DNA from: Pseudomonas sp. LD120
Lineage (GTDB): Bacteria; Pseudomonadota; Gammaproteobacteria; Pseudomonadales; Pseudomonadaceae
Direction: 5' to 3'
Assembly (NCBI RefSeq): GCF_009861525.1
Contig: NZ_WVHL01000003.1
Coordinates: 62,001 to 126,000 of the forward strand
Length of the DNA stretch: 64,000 nucleotides
A model generated the notes under the pieces. The model ran no database searches, had not been told where the DNA came from, and worked only from the letters and a program-made list of their open reading frames with translations. The translations under genes were made by a program, and so were the position numbers. Positions 38,606-49,218 of this stretch are shown here, piece after piece. Each line of letters begins with the position of its first letter. The first letter of the stretch is position 1.

Positions 38606-40285
38606 TTAAGCCGCCTTGGCTTCCTGTTCGCTCAGGGAGCGGTTCAGGGCACTGAACAGCGCCTTGAAGCTGGCGGTGGTGATGTTCTCGTCGATACCCA
38701 CGCCGTGCACCGCACGTTCACCGTTGACCCGCAGCTCGATGTAGGCCGCTGCCTTGGCGTTGGTGCCAGCACCGATGGCGTGTTCGTTGTAGTCCATGAT
38801 CTCCACCGGCACCGGCAAGCCAGCGACCAGAGCTTCCAGGGCGCCGTTGCCCTTGCCGCGCCAGTGCAGGTTGGTTTCGCCCTGGCCCTTGCTCGACACT
38901 TCCACTTCCACGGCGCTGTGGCCGTTTTCTTCCTGCAGGCGATGGCTGACCAGTGCGTATGGAGTGTTGGCCTGCAAGTATTCGCTGTGCAACAGCGCGT
39001 GGATTTGCTGGGCGGTCATCTCCAGACCCAGGCGGTCGGTTTCCCGCTGTACGACCTGGCTGAACTCGATCTGCATGCGGCGCGGTAAGCTGATGCCGTA
39101 TTCCTGCTCCAGCAGGTAGGCGATACCGCCTTTGCCCGACTGACTGTTGACGCGGATGACTGCCTCGTAGCTGCGACCGATGTCGGCCGGGTCGATCGGC
39201 AAGTACGGCACTTCCCACAAGCCATCGGCTTTCTGCTGGGAAAAGCCCTTGCGAATCGCGTCCTGGTGGGAACCGGAGAATGCGGTGTGGACCAGGTCGC
39301 CAACGTAAGGATGGCGCGGGTGCACTGGGATCTGGTTGCACTCCTCCACGACTTTGCGTACGCCGTCGATGTCGGAGAAGTCCAGCTCCGGGTTCACACC
39401 CTGGGTGTAGAGGTTCAAGGCCACGGTGACCAGATCGACGTTACCGGTGCGCTCGCCGTTGCCGAACAGGCAGCCTTCAACACGGTCGGCACCTGCCATC
39501 AGGCCCAGTTCGGTGGCGGCCACGCCGGTGCCACGGTCGTTGTGGGTGTGCAAGCTGATGAGCACGCTGTCACGGCGGTTGATGTGGCGGCAGAACCACT
39601 CGATCTGATCGGCATAGATGTTTGGTGTCGCCACTTCAACGGTAGCGGGCAGGTTGAGGATCACCTTGTTGGTTGGGGTCGCGTTCCAGACTTCCACCAC
39701 GGCGTCGCAGACTTCCTTGGCGAACTCCAATTCGGTGGCGCTGAAGGTTTCCGGCGAGTATTCGAATTGCCACTGGGTTTCCGGCTGCTGGGCGGCGTAT
39801 TTGACGAACAGCTTGGCCGCGTTCACTGCGATCTCTTTCACTCCGGCTTTGTCCTGATTGAAGACAATGCGGCGGAACGACGGGCTGGTGGCATTGTACA
39901 GGTGGACGATGGCTTTCTTCGCCCCACGCAAGGATTCAAAGGTACGGGCGATCAGGTCTTCACGGGCCTGGGTCAATACCTGGATGGTGGTGTCGTCCGG
40001 GATATGGCCGTCTTCGATCAGCGTGCGCACGAAGTCGAAGTCGGTTTGCGAGGCCGCCGGGAACGAGGCTTCGATCTCTTTCACGCCAACGGCCACCAGG
40101 GTTTTCCAGAAGCGCAGCTTCTTGACCGCATCCATCGGCTCGATCAGCGACTGGTTGCCATCACGCAGGTCCGAGCTGCACCAGATCGGCGCGCGAGTGA
40201 TGGTCTTCGATGGCCAGGTGCGGTCCGGCAAGTTGATGGTCGGAAACGCGCGGTACTTGGAGGAGGGGTCTTTGAGCATGCTCAT
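38606..40285 (-). CDS. leuA: 2-isopropylmalate synthase
   Basis: The product has 559 residues. The catalytic TIM barrel shows [12 protein letters not shown] and the metal motif [10 protein letters not shown]; the C-terminal part (from about 430) is the regulatory domain that binds leucine. It condenses acetyl-CoA with 2-ketoisovalerate, the first step of leucine synthesis. The ATG at 40285 has AAGGA upstream. This is the longer LeuA type used by pseudomonads. A 25-codon ORF in the leader (40376-40453) may take part in control. Confidence 0.97.
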   Translation of the reverse strand: MSMLKDPSSKYRAFPTINLPDRTWPSKTITRAPIWCSSDLRDGNQSLIEPMDAVKKLRFWKTLVAVGVKEIEASFPAASQTDFDFVRTLIEDGHIPDDTTIQVLTQAREDLIARTFESLRGAKKAIVHLYNATSPSFRRIVFNQDKAGVKEIAVNAAKLFVKYAAQQPETQWQFEYSPETFSATELEFAKEVCDAVVEVWNATPTNKVILNLPATVEVATPNIYADQIEWFCRHINRRDSVLISLHTHNDRGTGVAATELGLMAGADRVEGCLFGNGERTGNVDLVTVALNLYTQGVNPELDFSDIDGVRKVVEECNQIPVHPRHPYVGDLVHTAFSGSHQDAIRKGFSQQKADGLWEVPYLPIDPADIGRSYEAVIRVNSQSGKGGIAYLLEQEYGISLPRRMQIEFSQVVQRETDRLGLEMTAQQIHALLHSEYLQANTPYALVSHRLQEENGHSAVEVEVSSKGQGETNLHWRGKGNGALEALVAGLPVPVEIMDYNEHAIGAGTNAKAAAYIELRVNGERAVHGVGIDENITTASFKALFSALNRSLSEQEAKAA

Positions 40286-40375
40286 GGAGAAATCCTTATG
40301 GTCCGGGCCGAAGAAAGGCGGCCTGCCTGTGAGTCAAGAGTGGGGTGTTGACGCAGGGGGATGAGGCACCGCGAT

Positions 40376-40453
40376 TCAGCCTGGCAGTCGTGCGCTGACG
40401 AGACAGAGGCTCCGGTGTTGACGACGCTGAATGAGGGTGTGAGAGGTTTTCAT
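40376..40453 (-). CDS. Candidate leuA leader peptide
   Basis: Between leuA and its promoter region an ATG at 40453, eight bases after AGGG, opens a 25-codon frame ending in TGA. It begins MKTSHTLIQRRQHR and ends SLCLVSARLPG; four of 25 residues are Leu. A hairpin GGCCG/CGGCC (40323-40306) lies between it and leuA. The layout fits a translated leader, but leucine codons are not clustered as tightly as in classic attenuators. The rest of 40286-40641 shows nothing else I can name. Confidence 0.45.
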   Translation of the reverse strand: MKTSHTLIQRRQHRSLCLVSARLPG

Positions 40454-40641
40454 GTGTTCAACCCTAACCACTGAGATGAGAGATGGCAAGCAGTCGAAAA
40501 AAATTGAGAGGAATACTCGAAATTGAAGCGATATCGAGATTTTATGCTGGGCACTCTTTAAAAGAATACTGAGGATTGCGCAGTCGGGATGAGCTGCGCA
40601 ATCCTTGTCGATCCGTTTTTTGCCCGGATCGGGTTTGCCGA

Positions 40642-41463
40642 TCAGGGCGCAAAGGCGCCGATAAAGATAGCCGGGTCGACCCGTGCATCGTTCAGGCTGA
40701 CGTTCCAGTGCATATGCGGCCCGGTGGCGCGACCGGTTGAGCCAACCTTGCCCACCACGGCGCCACGGGCGAGTGACTGGCCGACTTTCACCTCGATCTT
40801 CGACATGTGGCAGAACATGCTGATAAAGCCCTGGCCGTGATCGACGAACACCGTGTTGCCGTTGAAGAAATAGTTCCCGGTGAGAATCACCTTGCCCGCT
40901 GCCGGCGTTTTGATCGGCGTGCCGGCGGGCACCGCGAAATCCAGGCCGGCGTGGGGATTACGCTCCTCACCGTTGAAGAACCGGCGCACGCCGAACTTGC
41001 TCGACAGTGGTCCTTGGACCGGTTTGTCCAGCAGCAGATTGCTGGGTGTCCTGGCGCTGAAGCTGCGATAGGCACGAAGCTGTTCTGCCAGCTCGCCATC
41101 GATGCGCTTCAGGTCTGTCGGGTTGGGGTTCACCTGGCGCTTGTTCTTCAGGGTGATGTGTTGCTCGGGGTACTGCTTGTTGCCCACCACGAAGTTCAGG
41201 CTGCGGTTGCCCGCAGTGATCTGCTGAGTTCCAGGTTTCACTGTCAGCGGGATACCGACAATCGCCAGCCAGTTGTTCTGTTCCTTCACCACCAGCACCG
41301 GTCTGCCCTGATAGCTGGCCTTGGGGGCCTGGGCGGTGCTGCCCAGATCGATCACCGCCACGCCACCGGGCACAGGTTTGTTCAACATACGGGTGATGTA
41401 GCTGTCAGCCTGAGCATTGAGGGTCAGACACAGCAACAGCAGGGCACAAAGAAAACGCGGCAT
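40642..41463 (-). CDS. M23-family (LytM-type) peptidase, secreted
   Basis: The 273-residue protein has a signal peptide (1-19, cleaved after AQA), an N-terminal Ig-like region, and a C-terminal M23 domain with HAGLDFAVPAGTPI and HMHW zinc motifs (about 170-265). Such enzymes or inactive relatives cut or regulate peptidoglycan cross-links in the periplasm. All expected metal ligands (H..D, H.H) are present, so it may be active. It ends three bases from the xseA stop region, sharing direction with xseA. Confidence 0.92.
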   Translation of the reverse strand: MPRFLCALLLLCLTLNAQADSYITRMLNKPVPGGVAVIDLGSTAQAPKASYQGRPVLVVKEQNNWLAIVGIPLTVKPGTQQITAGNRSLNFVVGNKQYPEQHITLKNKRQVNPNPTDLKRIDGELAEQLRAYRSFSARTPSNLLLDKPVQGPLSSKFGVRRFFNGEERNPHAGLDFAVPAGTPIKTPAAGKVILTGNYFFNGNTVFVDHGQGFISMFCHMSKIEVKVGQSLARGAVVGKVGSTGRATGPHMHWNVSLNDARVDPAIFIGAFAP

Positions 41464-41466
41464 GGA

Positions 41467-42846
41467 TCAGTCCAGTAGAGAAAGGGTGACAGGCGTCAGG
41501 TGATTGTCTTCGACGCGGACCTGCAGTTGGCCTTCGCCCAGGCGGGCGGTAAGGCGCTGGCCATTGTGAGTCTGCGCGGCGCTGCGGATGGCCTGGCCAC
41601 GGTCGTCCAGAAGGATGCTGTAGCCCCGGCCGAGGGTGGCGAGCGGGCTGACTACATGCAGGGTTTGCATCTGACTGTGCAACTGCAGGCGCCGGGCTTT
41701 CAGGCCTTCGCCCATGGCACGGGGCAGGCGATTGGCGAGGCTGTCCAGGCGCTGGCGCAACAGGGCCAGTTGTCGTCCCGGATGCTGAGCGCCGAGGCGA
41801 GTTTCCAGGCGGATCAGGCGCTCGCGGCGGGTGTTCAGGCTGCGCTCGAAGGCCCGGCGCAGACGCATGTCCAGGTCATCCAGGCGCTGGGCTTGCTGGC
41901 GCAGGCGTTCGCCGGGATGGCGCAGGCGCCGGGCCAGCCCATCCAGGCGCAAGCGGTCGCGCATCAGCCGGTCGCGGATGCGCATCACCAGGCGCCGCTG
42001 CAGGCTGTCGACGCGGTGTTGCAGGTCACTGGCGTCGGGTGCCAGCAGTTCAGCGGCGGCGGAAGGGGTGGGGGCCCGTACGTCAGCGACAAAATCGCTG
42101 ATGGAGACATCGGTTTCATGGCCGACGGCGCTGACGATCGGCGTCACGCAGGCATCCACCGCGCGGGCTACTGCCTCTTCGTTGAAGCACCAGAGGTCTT
42201 CCAGAGAGCCGCCGCCCCGAGCCAAGATCAAGGCATCGAAGCCCCGGGCATCGGCCAGTTGTAGGGCCCGGACGATCTGCGCCGTGGCCTCGCGACCTTG
42301 CACGGCAGTGGGGATCAGCGTCAGTGCCACCTGGGGCGCCCGGCGGCGGAACACGCTGATGATGTCGCGAATCACCGCGCCGGTGGGTGAGCTGATGATG
42401 CCGATGCGTTGTGGATGGGCCGGCAGCGGTACTTTGCGCTCGGCGCTGAACAATCCCTCAGCGCTGAGCTTTTCCTTCAGCGCGTCGAAGGCCAGGCGCA
42501 GGGCACCGTCACCGGCGGGTTCCACGGTGTCGAGAATCAACTGATAGTCGCCGCGCCCCTCGAACAGCGAGACCTTGCCGCGAACCTTGACCGCCAGGCC
42601 GTCCTTCAGTGCCTGGCGAACCCGCGCGGCATTCTGCCGGAACAGCGCGCAGCGCACCTGGGCGCCACTGTCCTTGAGGGTGAAGTACACATGGCCGGAC
42701 GCCGGGCGGGCAAGGTTGGAGATCTCGCCTTCGACCCAGATATTGCTGAACACGTCTTCGAGCAGCACCCGTGCGCGGCCGTTGAGCTGGGTGACGGTGA
42801 GGACCTCGCGGTCCAGGCCAAGTCGTGCAAAGGGATCTTTAATCAT
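41467..42846 (-). CDS. xseA: Exodeoxyribonuclease VII large subunit
   Basis: The 459-residue protein opens with an OB fold (LTVTQLNGRARVLLEDVFSNIW) and contains the conserved SSPTGAVIRDI, RGGGSLEDLWCFNEE and GHETDVSISDFVAD motifs, followed by long coiled-coil helices. With XseB it degrades single-stranded DNA. Its ATG overlaps the stop of the LysR gene upstream (ATGA), an unusual coupling. Confidence 0.97.
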   Translation of the reverse strand: MIKDPFARLGLDREVLTVTQLNGRARVLLEDVFSNIWVEGEISNLARPASGHVYFTLKDSGAQVRCALFRQNAARVRQALKDGLAVKVRGKVSLFEGRGDYQLILDTVEPAGDGALRLAFDALKEKLSAEGLFSAERKVPLPAHPQRIGIISSPTGAVIRDIISVFRRRAPQVALTLIPTAVQGREATAQIVRALQLADARGFDALILARGGGSLEDLWCFNEEAVARAVDACVTPIVSAVGHETDVSISDFVADVRAPTPSAAAELLAPDASDLQHRVDSLQRRLVMRIRDRLMRDRLRLDGLARRLRHPGERLRQQAQRLDDLDMRLRRAFERSLNTRRERLIRLETRLGAQHPGRQLALLRQRLDSLANRLPRAMGEGLKARRLQLHSQMQTLHVVSPLATLGRGYSILLDDRGQAIRSAAQTHNGQRLTARLGEGQLQVRVEDNHLTPVTLSLLD

Positions 42847-43790
42847 GGGGCGCAGTTTAAGGGGCTGTCAGTCCATGGAACAACGCAATTCGATTGCCAA
42901 TGATTGCGCAGCTGTTCGACAAACTGCGCCACCAGCGGTGTGGGGTCTTGCCGATAGGCGAGGGCGACGGTGCTCTGGCAATCGCTATCGGCCAGAGGCA
43001 GGAAACGTACGCTAGCCGGGGCGATGTCCTGCATCGATTCGGGCAGCAGGGCAACGCCGAAACCGGCCTGGATCAACTGCAATTGAGTGGTCTTGCGTGA
43101 CATCACCCGCGCTGCTTTGGGAAAGAAACCCTGGCGCATGCACAGCTGCGCCGAGAGATAGCTCAAGCCCCCACGCTGGGGATGGGGAATGGAGATAAAG
43201 GCTTCGTTGCGCAGTTGCGCCAGTTCCACCCCGTGGGCCGGCGGATCAAGGGCCAGCGGATGCTGCGGGGGTAAGGCCAGCAGCAGGGATTCGCTGAACA
43301 AGGGCACGATTTGCACGCCCTCGCGCTGGCGCAGCACCGGCAGGCGCAGCAGGCCAGCATCCAGCCGGCCTTCGGCGAGTTCTTGCAACTGCGCCTCGGA
43401 CGACAGCTTGGCGATGTCCATCGAAACTCCGGGGCACGCCTGCAGGTACTCGCTGATGCCCCTTAGCAGGCGACCGCTCATGGGCACGGTGCTGGAGTGA
43501 CTGAGGCGCAGCGTGCCCAGTTGCCCCTGGCCGACCTGGGTGGCCAGCTCGGCGGCCTTGTGCAGTTCGTTCAGCAGGTTGCGGGCCTTGGGCAGGAAGG
43601 CTTCACCGGCGGCGGTCAGTCGAGGCTGGCGGGCGGTGCGTTGGAACAGTGGGGTTTGCAACTGGTTTTCCAGTTCCTTGATCTGCCGGCTGAGGGCTGA
43701 CTGGGCGACGAACAGGCGTTCTGCCGCAGCGCTGAAACTGCCGCTCTCGGCAATTTCCACGAAATAGCGCAGTTGACGGATTGAAATCAC
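42843..43790 (-). CDS. LysR-family transcriptional regulator
   Basis: The likely start is GTG at 43790 (VISIRQLRYFVEIAESGSF), giving 315 residues; the frame continues upstream without similarity. HTH about 1-60, effector domain 90-300. It is divergent from the TauE/SafE permease at 43893 with about 100 bp between, suggesting it controls that gene, and overlaps xseA by four bases downstream. Confidence 0.9.
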   Translation of the reverse strand: MISIRQLRYFVEIAESGSFSAAAERLFVAQSALSRQIKELENQLQTPLFQRTARQPRLTAAGEAFLPKARNLLNELHKAAELATQVGQGQLGTLRLSHSSTVPMSGRLLRGISEYLQACPGVSMDIAKLSSEAQLQELAEGRLDAGLLRLPVLRQREGVQIVPLFSESLLLALPPQHPLALDPPAHGVELAQLRNEAFISIPHPQRGGLSYLSAQLCMRQGFFPKAARVMSRKTTQLQLIQAGFGVALLPESMQDIAPASVRFLPLADSDCQSTVALAYRQDPTPLVAQFVEQLRNHWQSNCVVPWTDSPLNCAP

Positions 43791-43892
43791 AAGACATGCC
43801 TTTTTGCGATGGGTTGAAGGCTTTGACGATATTAGTCGCAAGGCTCGCCGCTGGCTAAAGTCGTTGCTGATTTGGTTGGGGAAGTCGCAGTA

Positions 43893-44663
43893 ATGAGCGT
43901 GATCATCGAGGGCCTGAGTCAGTGGTCGTTTGGTCCGGGTGCCTGGATGGCGATCGGCTTGGGCATCGCGCTGGCGTACATCGTGTTTGGCATTGCCGGT
44001 TTCGGCACGGCGCTGGTGGCGGGACCGGTGCTGATCCTGTTCATGCCGTTGTCGAAGATCGTGCCGCTGCTGGTGCTGCTCGACTTTGTCGCGGCCTTCG
44101 GCAACCTGTTGCCGTCGCGCAAGGACGTGGCCAAGCCGGAGCTGTTGCGCTTGCTGCCCTGTATGGCGCTGGGCTGCACCTTGGGGGTGATCTTTCTGCT
44201 CAACCTCAAGTCCGATCTGCTGCTTCTATTAATGGGGCTGTTTATCAGTACCTACGCCATCTACAGCTTGTGGGTGAAGGTACGCCCGGCTCAGCTGGCG
44301 GCCGGCTGGTCGGTGCCGATGGGAATAGTGGGAGGAATGTTTGGCGCTTTGTTCGGCAGTGGTGGCTTTCTATATGCGATTTACCTGAACAGCTGTTTGC
44401 CCAAGGACCCGGCACGGGCCACTCAAAGTGCGTTGATCAGTTGCAGTACCGTGGTGCGCTTGAGTCTGTTTGCCTTGGCCGGGGTCTATGCCGAGTTGCC
44501 GCTGTTGCTGTTGTCGGTGTGCTTGTTGCCGGCGATGGCGTTGGGCTTGTGGGTCGGGCGGCGCTTGACCATGAGGTTGTCTCGGGAAGCTTTTGTGCGT
44601 CTGGTGACCTGGCTGGTGCTGGCCAGCGGCGTTGCCTTGATCGGGCGCTACCTGAGTACTTGA
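43893..44663 (+). CDS. TauE/SafE-family (TSUP) permease
   Basis: The 256-residue membrane protein has about eight hydrophobic helices with the family's two-repeat pattern (GIAGFGTALVAGPVLILFMP; GGMFGALFGSGGFLYAIYL). Members move sulfite, sulfonates or other organic anions. ATG 43893 lies divergent from the LysR regulator at 43790, its probable regulator. The substrate is unknown. Confidence 0.9.
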   Translation: MSVIIEGLSQWSFGPGAWMAIGLGIALAYIVFGIAGFGTALVAGPVLILFMPLSKIVPLLVLLDFVAAFGNLLPSRKDVAKPELLRLLPCMALGCTLGVIFLLNLKSDLLLLLMGLFISTYAIYSLWVKVRPAQLAAGWSVPMGIVGGMFGALFGSGGFLYAIYLNSCLPKDPARATQSALISCSTVVRLSLFALAGVYAELPLLLLSVCLLPAMALGLWVGRRLTMRLSREAFVRLVTWLVLASGVALIGRYLST

Positions 44664-44703
44664 CCTGCCGGGGGCAGGGATTAAGCTGCGGGCCTTTAAA
44701 TTC

Positions 44704-44759
44704 GTTCGCCGGCACGCCGGCTCCTAAAATTGACGCTAGGAGCCGGTTGCCGGCGAAAG
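44704..44759. repeat. Inverted REP pair (REPIN-like)
   Basis: GTTCGCCGGCACGCCGGCTCCTA and its inverted partner TAGGAGCCGGTTGCCGGCGAA, ten bases apart, form a long hairpin between the permease and the next gene. Both copies belong to the GCCGGC REP class also seen at 60352 and 63448. Confidence 0.85.
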
Positions 44760-44793
44760 CGTTCGTACTGTCCCGCACGTTTCAGGCTTATCC

Positions 44794-45342
44794 ATGAACT
44801 CGCAAAGCATCCTCGTCCCGAAAATTTCCACCCTACCGGTGCACGAGCCCCGGGCTCGGGCCATTGTGCGTTGGCTGGTGCGCAAGAACATCGTCGAGGA
44901 AACCCTGAGCACCTGCGGGCGCACCGGCAATCGCATGGGCCATGCGATCGCGCCGGGGGCACGGGAGGTGGTGCTGCGGCCAGAGGCGCTGCCCTTCGGC
45001 GAGCCGATCAATGGTCTGGAGATCATCACCAAGCGCTGCATCTATACCCCGGCCAAGGGCTTTCTCGAAGAAGCCGGTTGTGCCGAATGCCGCCAGGAAG
45101 TGGGTGAAGCGCTGTTCGAGAGCCTGGAAGACTGGATGCCGGGGCGCACCGATAACTTCACCTGCCCTGAATGCGGTCATGAAGATGACATCAACGGTTT
45201 CCTGTTTCTTCAGGAGTGCGGCTTTTCGAACTTGGGCTTTATCTTCAACAACTGGGCCGAGGCGGGCTTCAAACAGAGTTTTATCGACGAGTTCGCCGAC
45301 TGGCTGGATCAACCGATAAGTTGGGTCAAGGTCGAGTTGTAG
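44794..45342 (+). CDS. Conserved zinc-ribbon-like hypothetical protein
   Basis: The product has 182 residues. Two CxxC pairs (CAECRQE at about 96-99 and CPECGHEDD at about 124-127) could bind zinc as a ribbon. There is no membrane segment or signal peptide. Homologues are sometimes labelled as sugar ABC transporter ATPase, but no Walker motif is present, so that label is not supported. It follows a REPIN and precedes guaB with its own promoter. Confidence 0.7.
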   Translation: MNSQSILVPKISTLPVHEPRARAIVRWLVRKNIVEETLSTCGRTGNRMGHAIAPGAREVVLRPEALPFGEPINGLEIITKRCIYTPAKGFLEEAGCAECRQEVGEALFESLEDWMPGRTDNFTCPECGHEDDINGFLFLQECGFSNLGFIFNNWAEAGFKQSFIDEFADWLDQPISWVKVEL

Positions 45343-45393
45343 AGTAGTGATATCTCCATCTATCACTCCAGCGATATTAGACAGAGTTTTACA

Positions 45394-46928
<1,535 letters not shown>

Positions 46929-46980
46929 TAGTGATCGTCTCCAGGCCCAGGCCCGGAGGCGATTGACGAATTTAGTAACC

Positions 46981-47001
46981 GGGGCTGTGTTTTTCAGCCC
47001 C
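46981..47001 (+). terminator. Hairpin between guaB and guaA
   Basis: GGGGCTG (46981-46987) pairs with CAGCCCC (46995-47001) and is followed by GTGTCGTTT. A second stem, ATCGTCTCC/GGAGGCGAT (46934-46942 with 46955-46963), precedes it. They may lower read-through into guaA, 31 bp downstream. Confidence 0.55.
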
Positions 47002-47032
47002 GTGTCGTTTCTGAAATTAGACGAGACTGACC

Positions 47033-48610
47033 ATGGCCCTCGACATTCACGCCCACCGCATCCTGATCCTCGACTTCGGTTCCCAGTACACCCAACTGAT
47101 CGCCCGCCGCGTGCGCGAGATCGGTGTCTACTGTGAACTGCATCCGTTCGACATGGACGACGAAGCGATCCGCGAATTCGCCCCCAAAGGCGTCATCCTC
47201 GCCGGTGGTCCCGAATCCGTGCACGAAGCCAACAGCCCTCGCTGCCCACAAGCAGTGTTTGACCTGGGCGTACCGGTCTTCGGCATCTGCTACGGCATGC
47301 AGACCATGGCCGAGCAACTGGGCGGCAAGGTTGAAGGTTCCGAACTGCGTGAATTCGGTTATGCCCGGGTTGACGTGGTGGGCAAGAGCCGCCTGCTGGA
47401 CGGCATCGAAGACCACGTCGACGCTGACGGCTTGTTCGGTCTCGACGTGTGGATGAGCCACGGTGACAAGGTCACCAAGATGCCAGAAGACTTCCACATC
47501 CTGGCCAGCACCCCGAGCTGCCCGATTGCCGGCATGTTCAACGACGACCTGCGCTATTACGGCGTGCAGTTCCACCCAGAAGTGACCCACACCAAGCAGG
47601 GCGGTCGTATCCTGTCGCGTTTCATCCTCGATATCTGTGAGTGTGAAGCGCTGTGGACGCCGTCGAAGATCGCTGAAGATGCCATCGCCAACATCCGTGC
47701 ACAAGTCGGCACCGACAACGTCCTGCTGGGCCTGTCCGGTGGCGTCGACTCCTCGGTCGTGGCGGCCCTCCTGCACAAGGCCATCGGCGACCAGCTGACC
47801 TGCGTTTTCGTCGACAACGGCCTGCTGCGCCTGCACGAAGGCGAGCAAGTGATGGCCATGTTCGCTGAGAACATGGGCGTCAAGGTCATCCGCGCCAACG
47901 CCGAGGAGCAGTTCCTCAATAACCTGGCCGGCGAGTCGGACCCCGAGAAGAAGCGTAAGATCATCGGCCGCACCTTCATCGACGTGTTCGATGCCGAATC
48001 CTGCAAGCTGGAAAACATCAAGTTCCTGGCCCAGGGCACCATCTACCCGGACGTTATTGAGTCGGCTGGCGCGAAAAGCGGCAAGGCCCACGTGATCAAG
48101 TCGCACCACAACGTGGGCGGCCTGCCGGAAGAAATGAACCTCAAGCTGGTTGAACCGCTGCGCGAGCTGTTCAAGGACGAAGTCCGCCGTCTGGGCCTGG
48201 AACTGGGCCTGCCGTACGACATGGTCTACCGTCACCCGTTCCCGGGCCCGGGCCTGGGCGTGCGCATCCTCGGTGAAGTGAAGAAGGAATACGCCGACCT
48301 GCTGCGTCGCGCCGACCACATCTTCATCGAAGAACTGCGCAAGGCCGACTGGTACCACAAGGTCAGCCAGGCATTCGTCGTGTTCCAACCCGTGAAATCC
48401 GTCGGCGTGGTCGGCGATGGCCGCCGTTACGCCTGGGTCGTGGCCCTGCGCGCGGTGGAAACCATCGACTTCATGACCGCCCGTTGGGCGCACCTGCCTT
48501 ACGAGCTGCTGGAAACCGTCAGCGGCCGGATCATCAACGAAATCGAAGGCATCTCCCGCGTCACTTACGACGTGTCGAGCAAGCCGCCGGCAACGATCGA
48601 GTGGGAATGA
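47033..48610 (+). CDS. guaA: GMP synthase (glutamine-hydrolysing)
   Basis: The 525-residue enzyme has an N-terminal glutamine amidotransferase ([15 protein letters not shown] with the catalytic Cys; HPEVTHT) and a C-terminal ATP-pyrophosphatase with the P-loop [17 protein letters not shown]. It converts XMP to GMP. Sequence ends PPATIEWE as in the family. Confidence 0.98.
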   Translation: MALDIHAHRILILDFGSQYTQLIARRVREIGVYCELHPFDMDDEAIREFAPKGVILAGGPESVHEANSPRCPQAVFDLGVPVFGICYGMQTMAEQLGGKVEGSELREFGYARVDVVGKSRLLDGIEDHVDADGLFGLDVWMSHGDKVTKMPEDFHILASTPSCPIAGMFNDDLRYYGVQFHPEVTHTKQGGRILSRFILDICECEALWTPSKIAEDAIANIRAQVGTDNVLLGLSGGVDSSVVAALLHKAIGDQLTCVFVDNGLLRLHEGEQVMAMFAENMGVKVIRANAEEQFLNNLAGESDPEKKRKIIGRTFIDVFDAESCKLENIKFLAQGTIYPDVIESAGAKSGKAHVIKSHHNVGGLPEEMNLKLVEPLRELFKDEVRRLGLELGLPYDMVYRHPFPGPGLGVRILGEVKKEYADLLRRADHIFIEELRKADWYHKVSQAFVVFQPVKSVGVVGDGRRYAWVVALRAVETIDFMTARWAHLPYELLETVSGRIINEIEGISRVTYDVSSKPPATIEWE

Positions 48611-48650
48611 TCGGGGCCGAGTGATCGGCGCTTGATCCACTGGCTTTAAC

Positions 48651-48688
48651 CAATGGCGATCGGGACCTTCGGGGATCGATCGCCATTG
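48651..48688 (+). terminator. Hairpin after guaA
   Basis: CAATGGCGATCG (48651-48662) and CGATCGCCATTG (48677-48688) form a perfect 12-bp stem; the following T-run is weak (TCGTTTCTG). It lies 40 bp after guaA. The rest of 48611-48886 has no gene I can support. Confidence 0.7.
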
Positions 48689-48886
48689 TCGTTTCTGCGG
48701 AGATTGAATCCGTTACACATCGGCATTTGTGTTGCAGAACCTTTAGAAACGCTGCTTTTTCACCTTCCGGCAATATCACGTAAGACATGTTCGGCGCTCT
48801 GCCCCGGGCTTCTCTCTACCCTTGGGTCTCCCCCCGCTGTTTTTGCTGCGGCTTGTTCGTGGCGCGGGTTTGATCGGATTGCATAA

Positions 48887-48923
48887 GGTTGTCAGTTGAC
48901 AACCATGTATGACTGGCGATACT
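48887..48923 (+). promoter_or_regulatory. Palindromic operator over a -35 box
   Basis: GGTTGTCA (48887-48894), two bases, TGACAACC (48897-48904) form a perfect palindrome. The consensus -35 TTGACA (48896-48901) is inside it and a -10-like GATACT (48918-48923) lies 16 bp later, 12 bp before the start of the small gene. A repressor bound here would block the promoter; the HTH protein encoded two genes on is the obvious candidate. Confidence 0.7.
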
Positions 48924-48934
48924 GGAGGCTATGG

Positions 48935-49213
48935 ATGGCTCGTGCAATTCATCCCAAGAAGGACATTGAGATGGCCCTGCGCTACGCCGAATGGCAGGGC
49001 TGGTGCATCGAGGTTGGCGGTGGTCATGCCTGGGGGCGGATCTACTGCCCGTACAACAACGAAGTGTGTCGCTGTGACGAGTTCTGTATCACCAGTGTCT
49101 GGCGTACGCCGAAGAACCCGACCCAGCACGCCCGGGCGCTATGCCGGGTGATCGACAACTGCACCGTGAACCAGATGCGTGGGGCCAAGGCGCCGGCAGC
49201 CCGTCAGGAGTAA
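48935..49213 (+). CDS. Cys-rich HicA-like small protein (candidate toxin)
   Basis: ATG 48935 with GGAGG six bases upstream gives 92 residues. The pattern of an N-terminal helix (KKDIEMALRYAEWQGW), a strand, then GGGHAWGRIYCP resembles the dsRBD-like fold of HicA mRNA interferases, with a His where HicA has its catalytic one. Unlike HicA it has seven cysteines, four in the stretch CPYNNEVCRCDEFC, which might bind a metal. It is followed five bases later by an HTH gene. Function is inferred from layout, not shown. Confidence 0.6.
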   Translation: MARAIHPKKDIEMALRYAEWQGWCIEVGGGHAWGRIYCPYNNEVCRCDEFCITSVWRTPKNPTQHARALCRVIDNCTVNQMRGAKAPAARQE

Positions 49214-49218
49214 GCACC

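Noticed and set aside
38507..40351. Long plus-strand open frames over leuA
   Set aside because: LeuA on the minus strand is unmistakable; these frames lack any recognisable motif.
44704..44759. Clustered short palindromes as a possible CRISPR array
   Set aside because: The units are inverted rather than direct, spacing is irregular and there are no cas genes; they are REP elements.
46994..48640. A 548-codon open frame antisense to guaA
   Set aside because: It mirrors guaA codon by codon; GC-rich third positions keep the opposite strand open. No family similarity or ribosome site.
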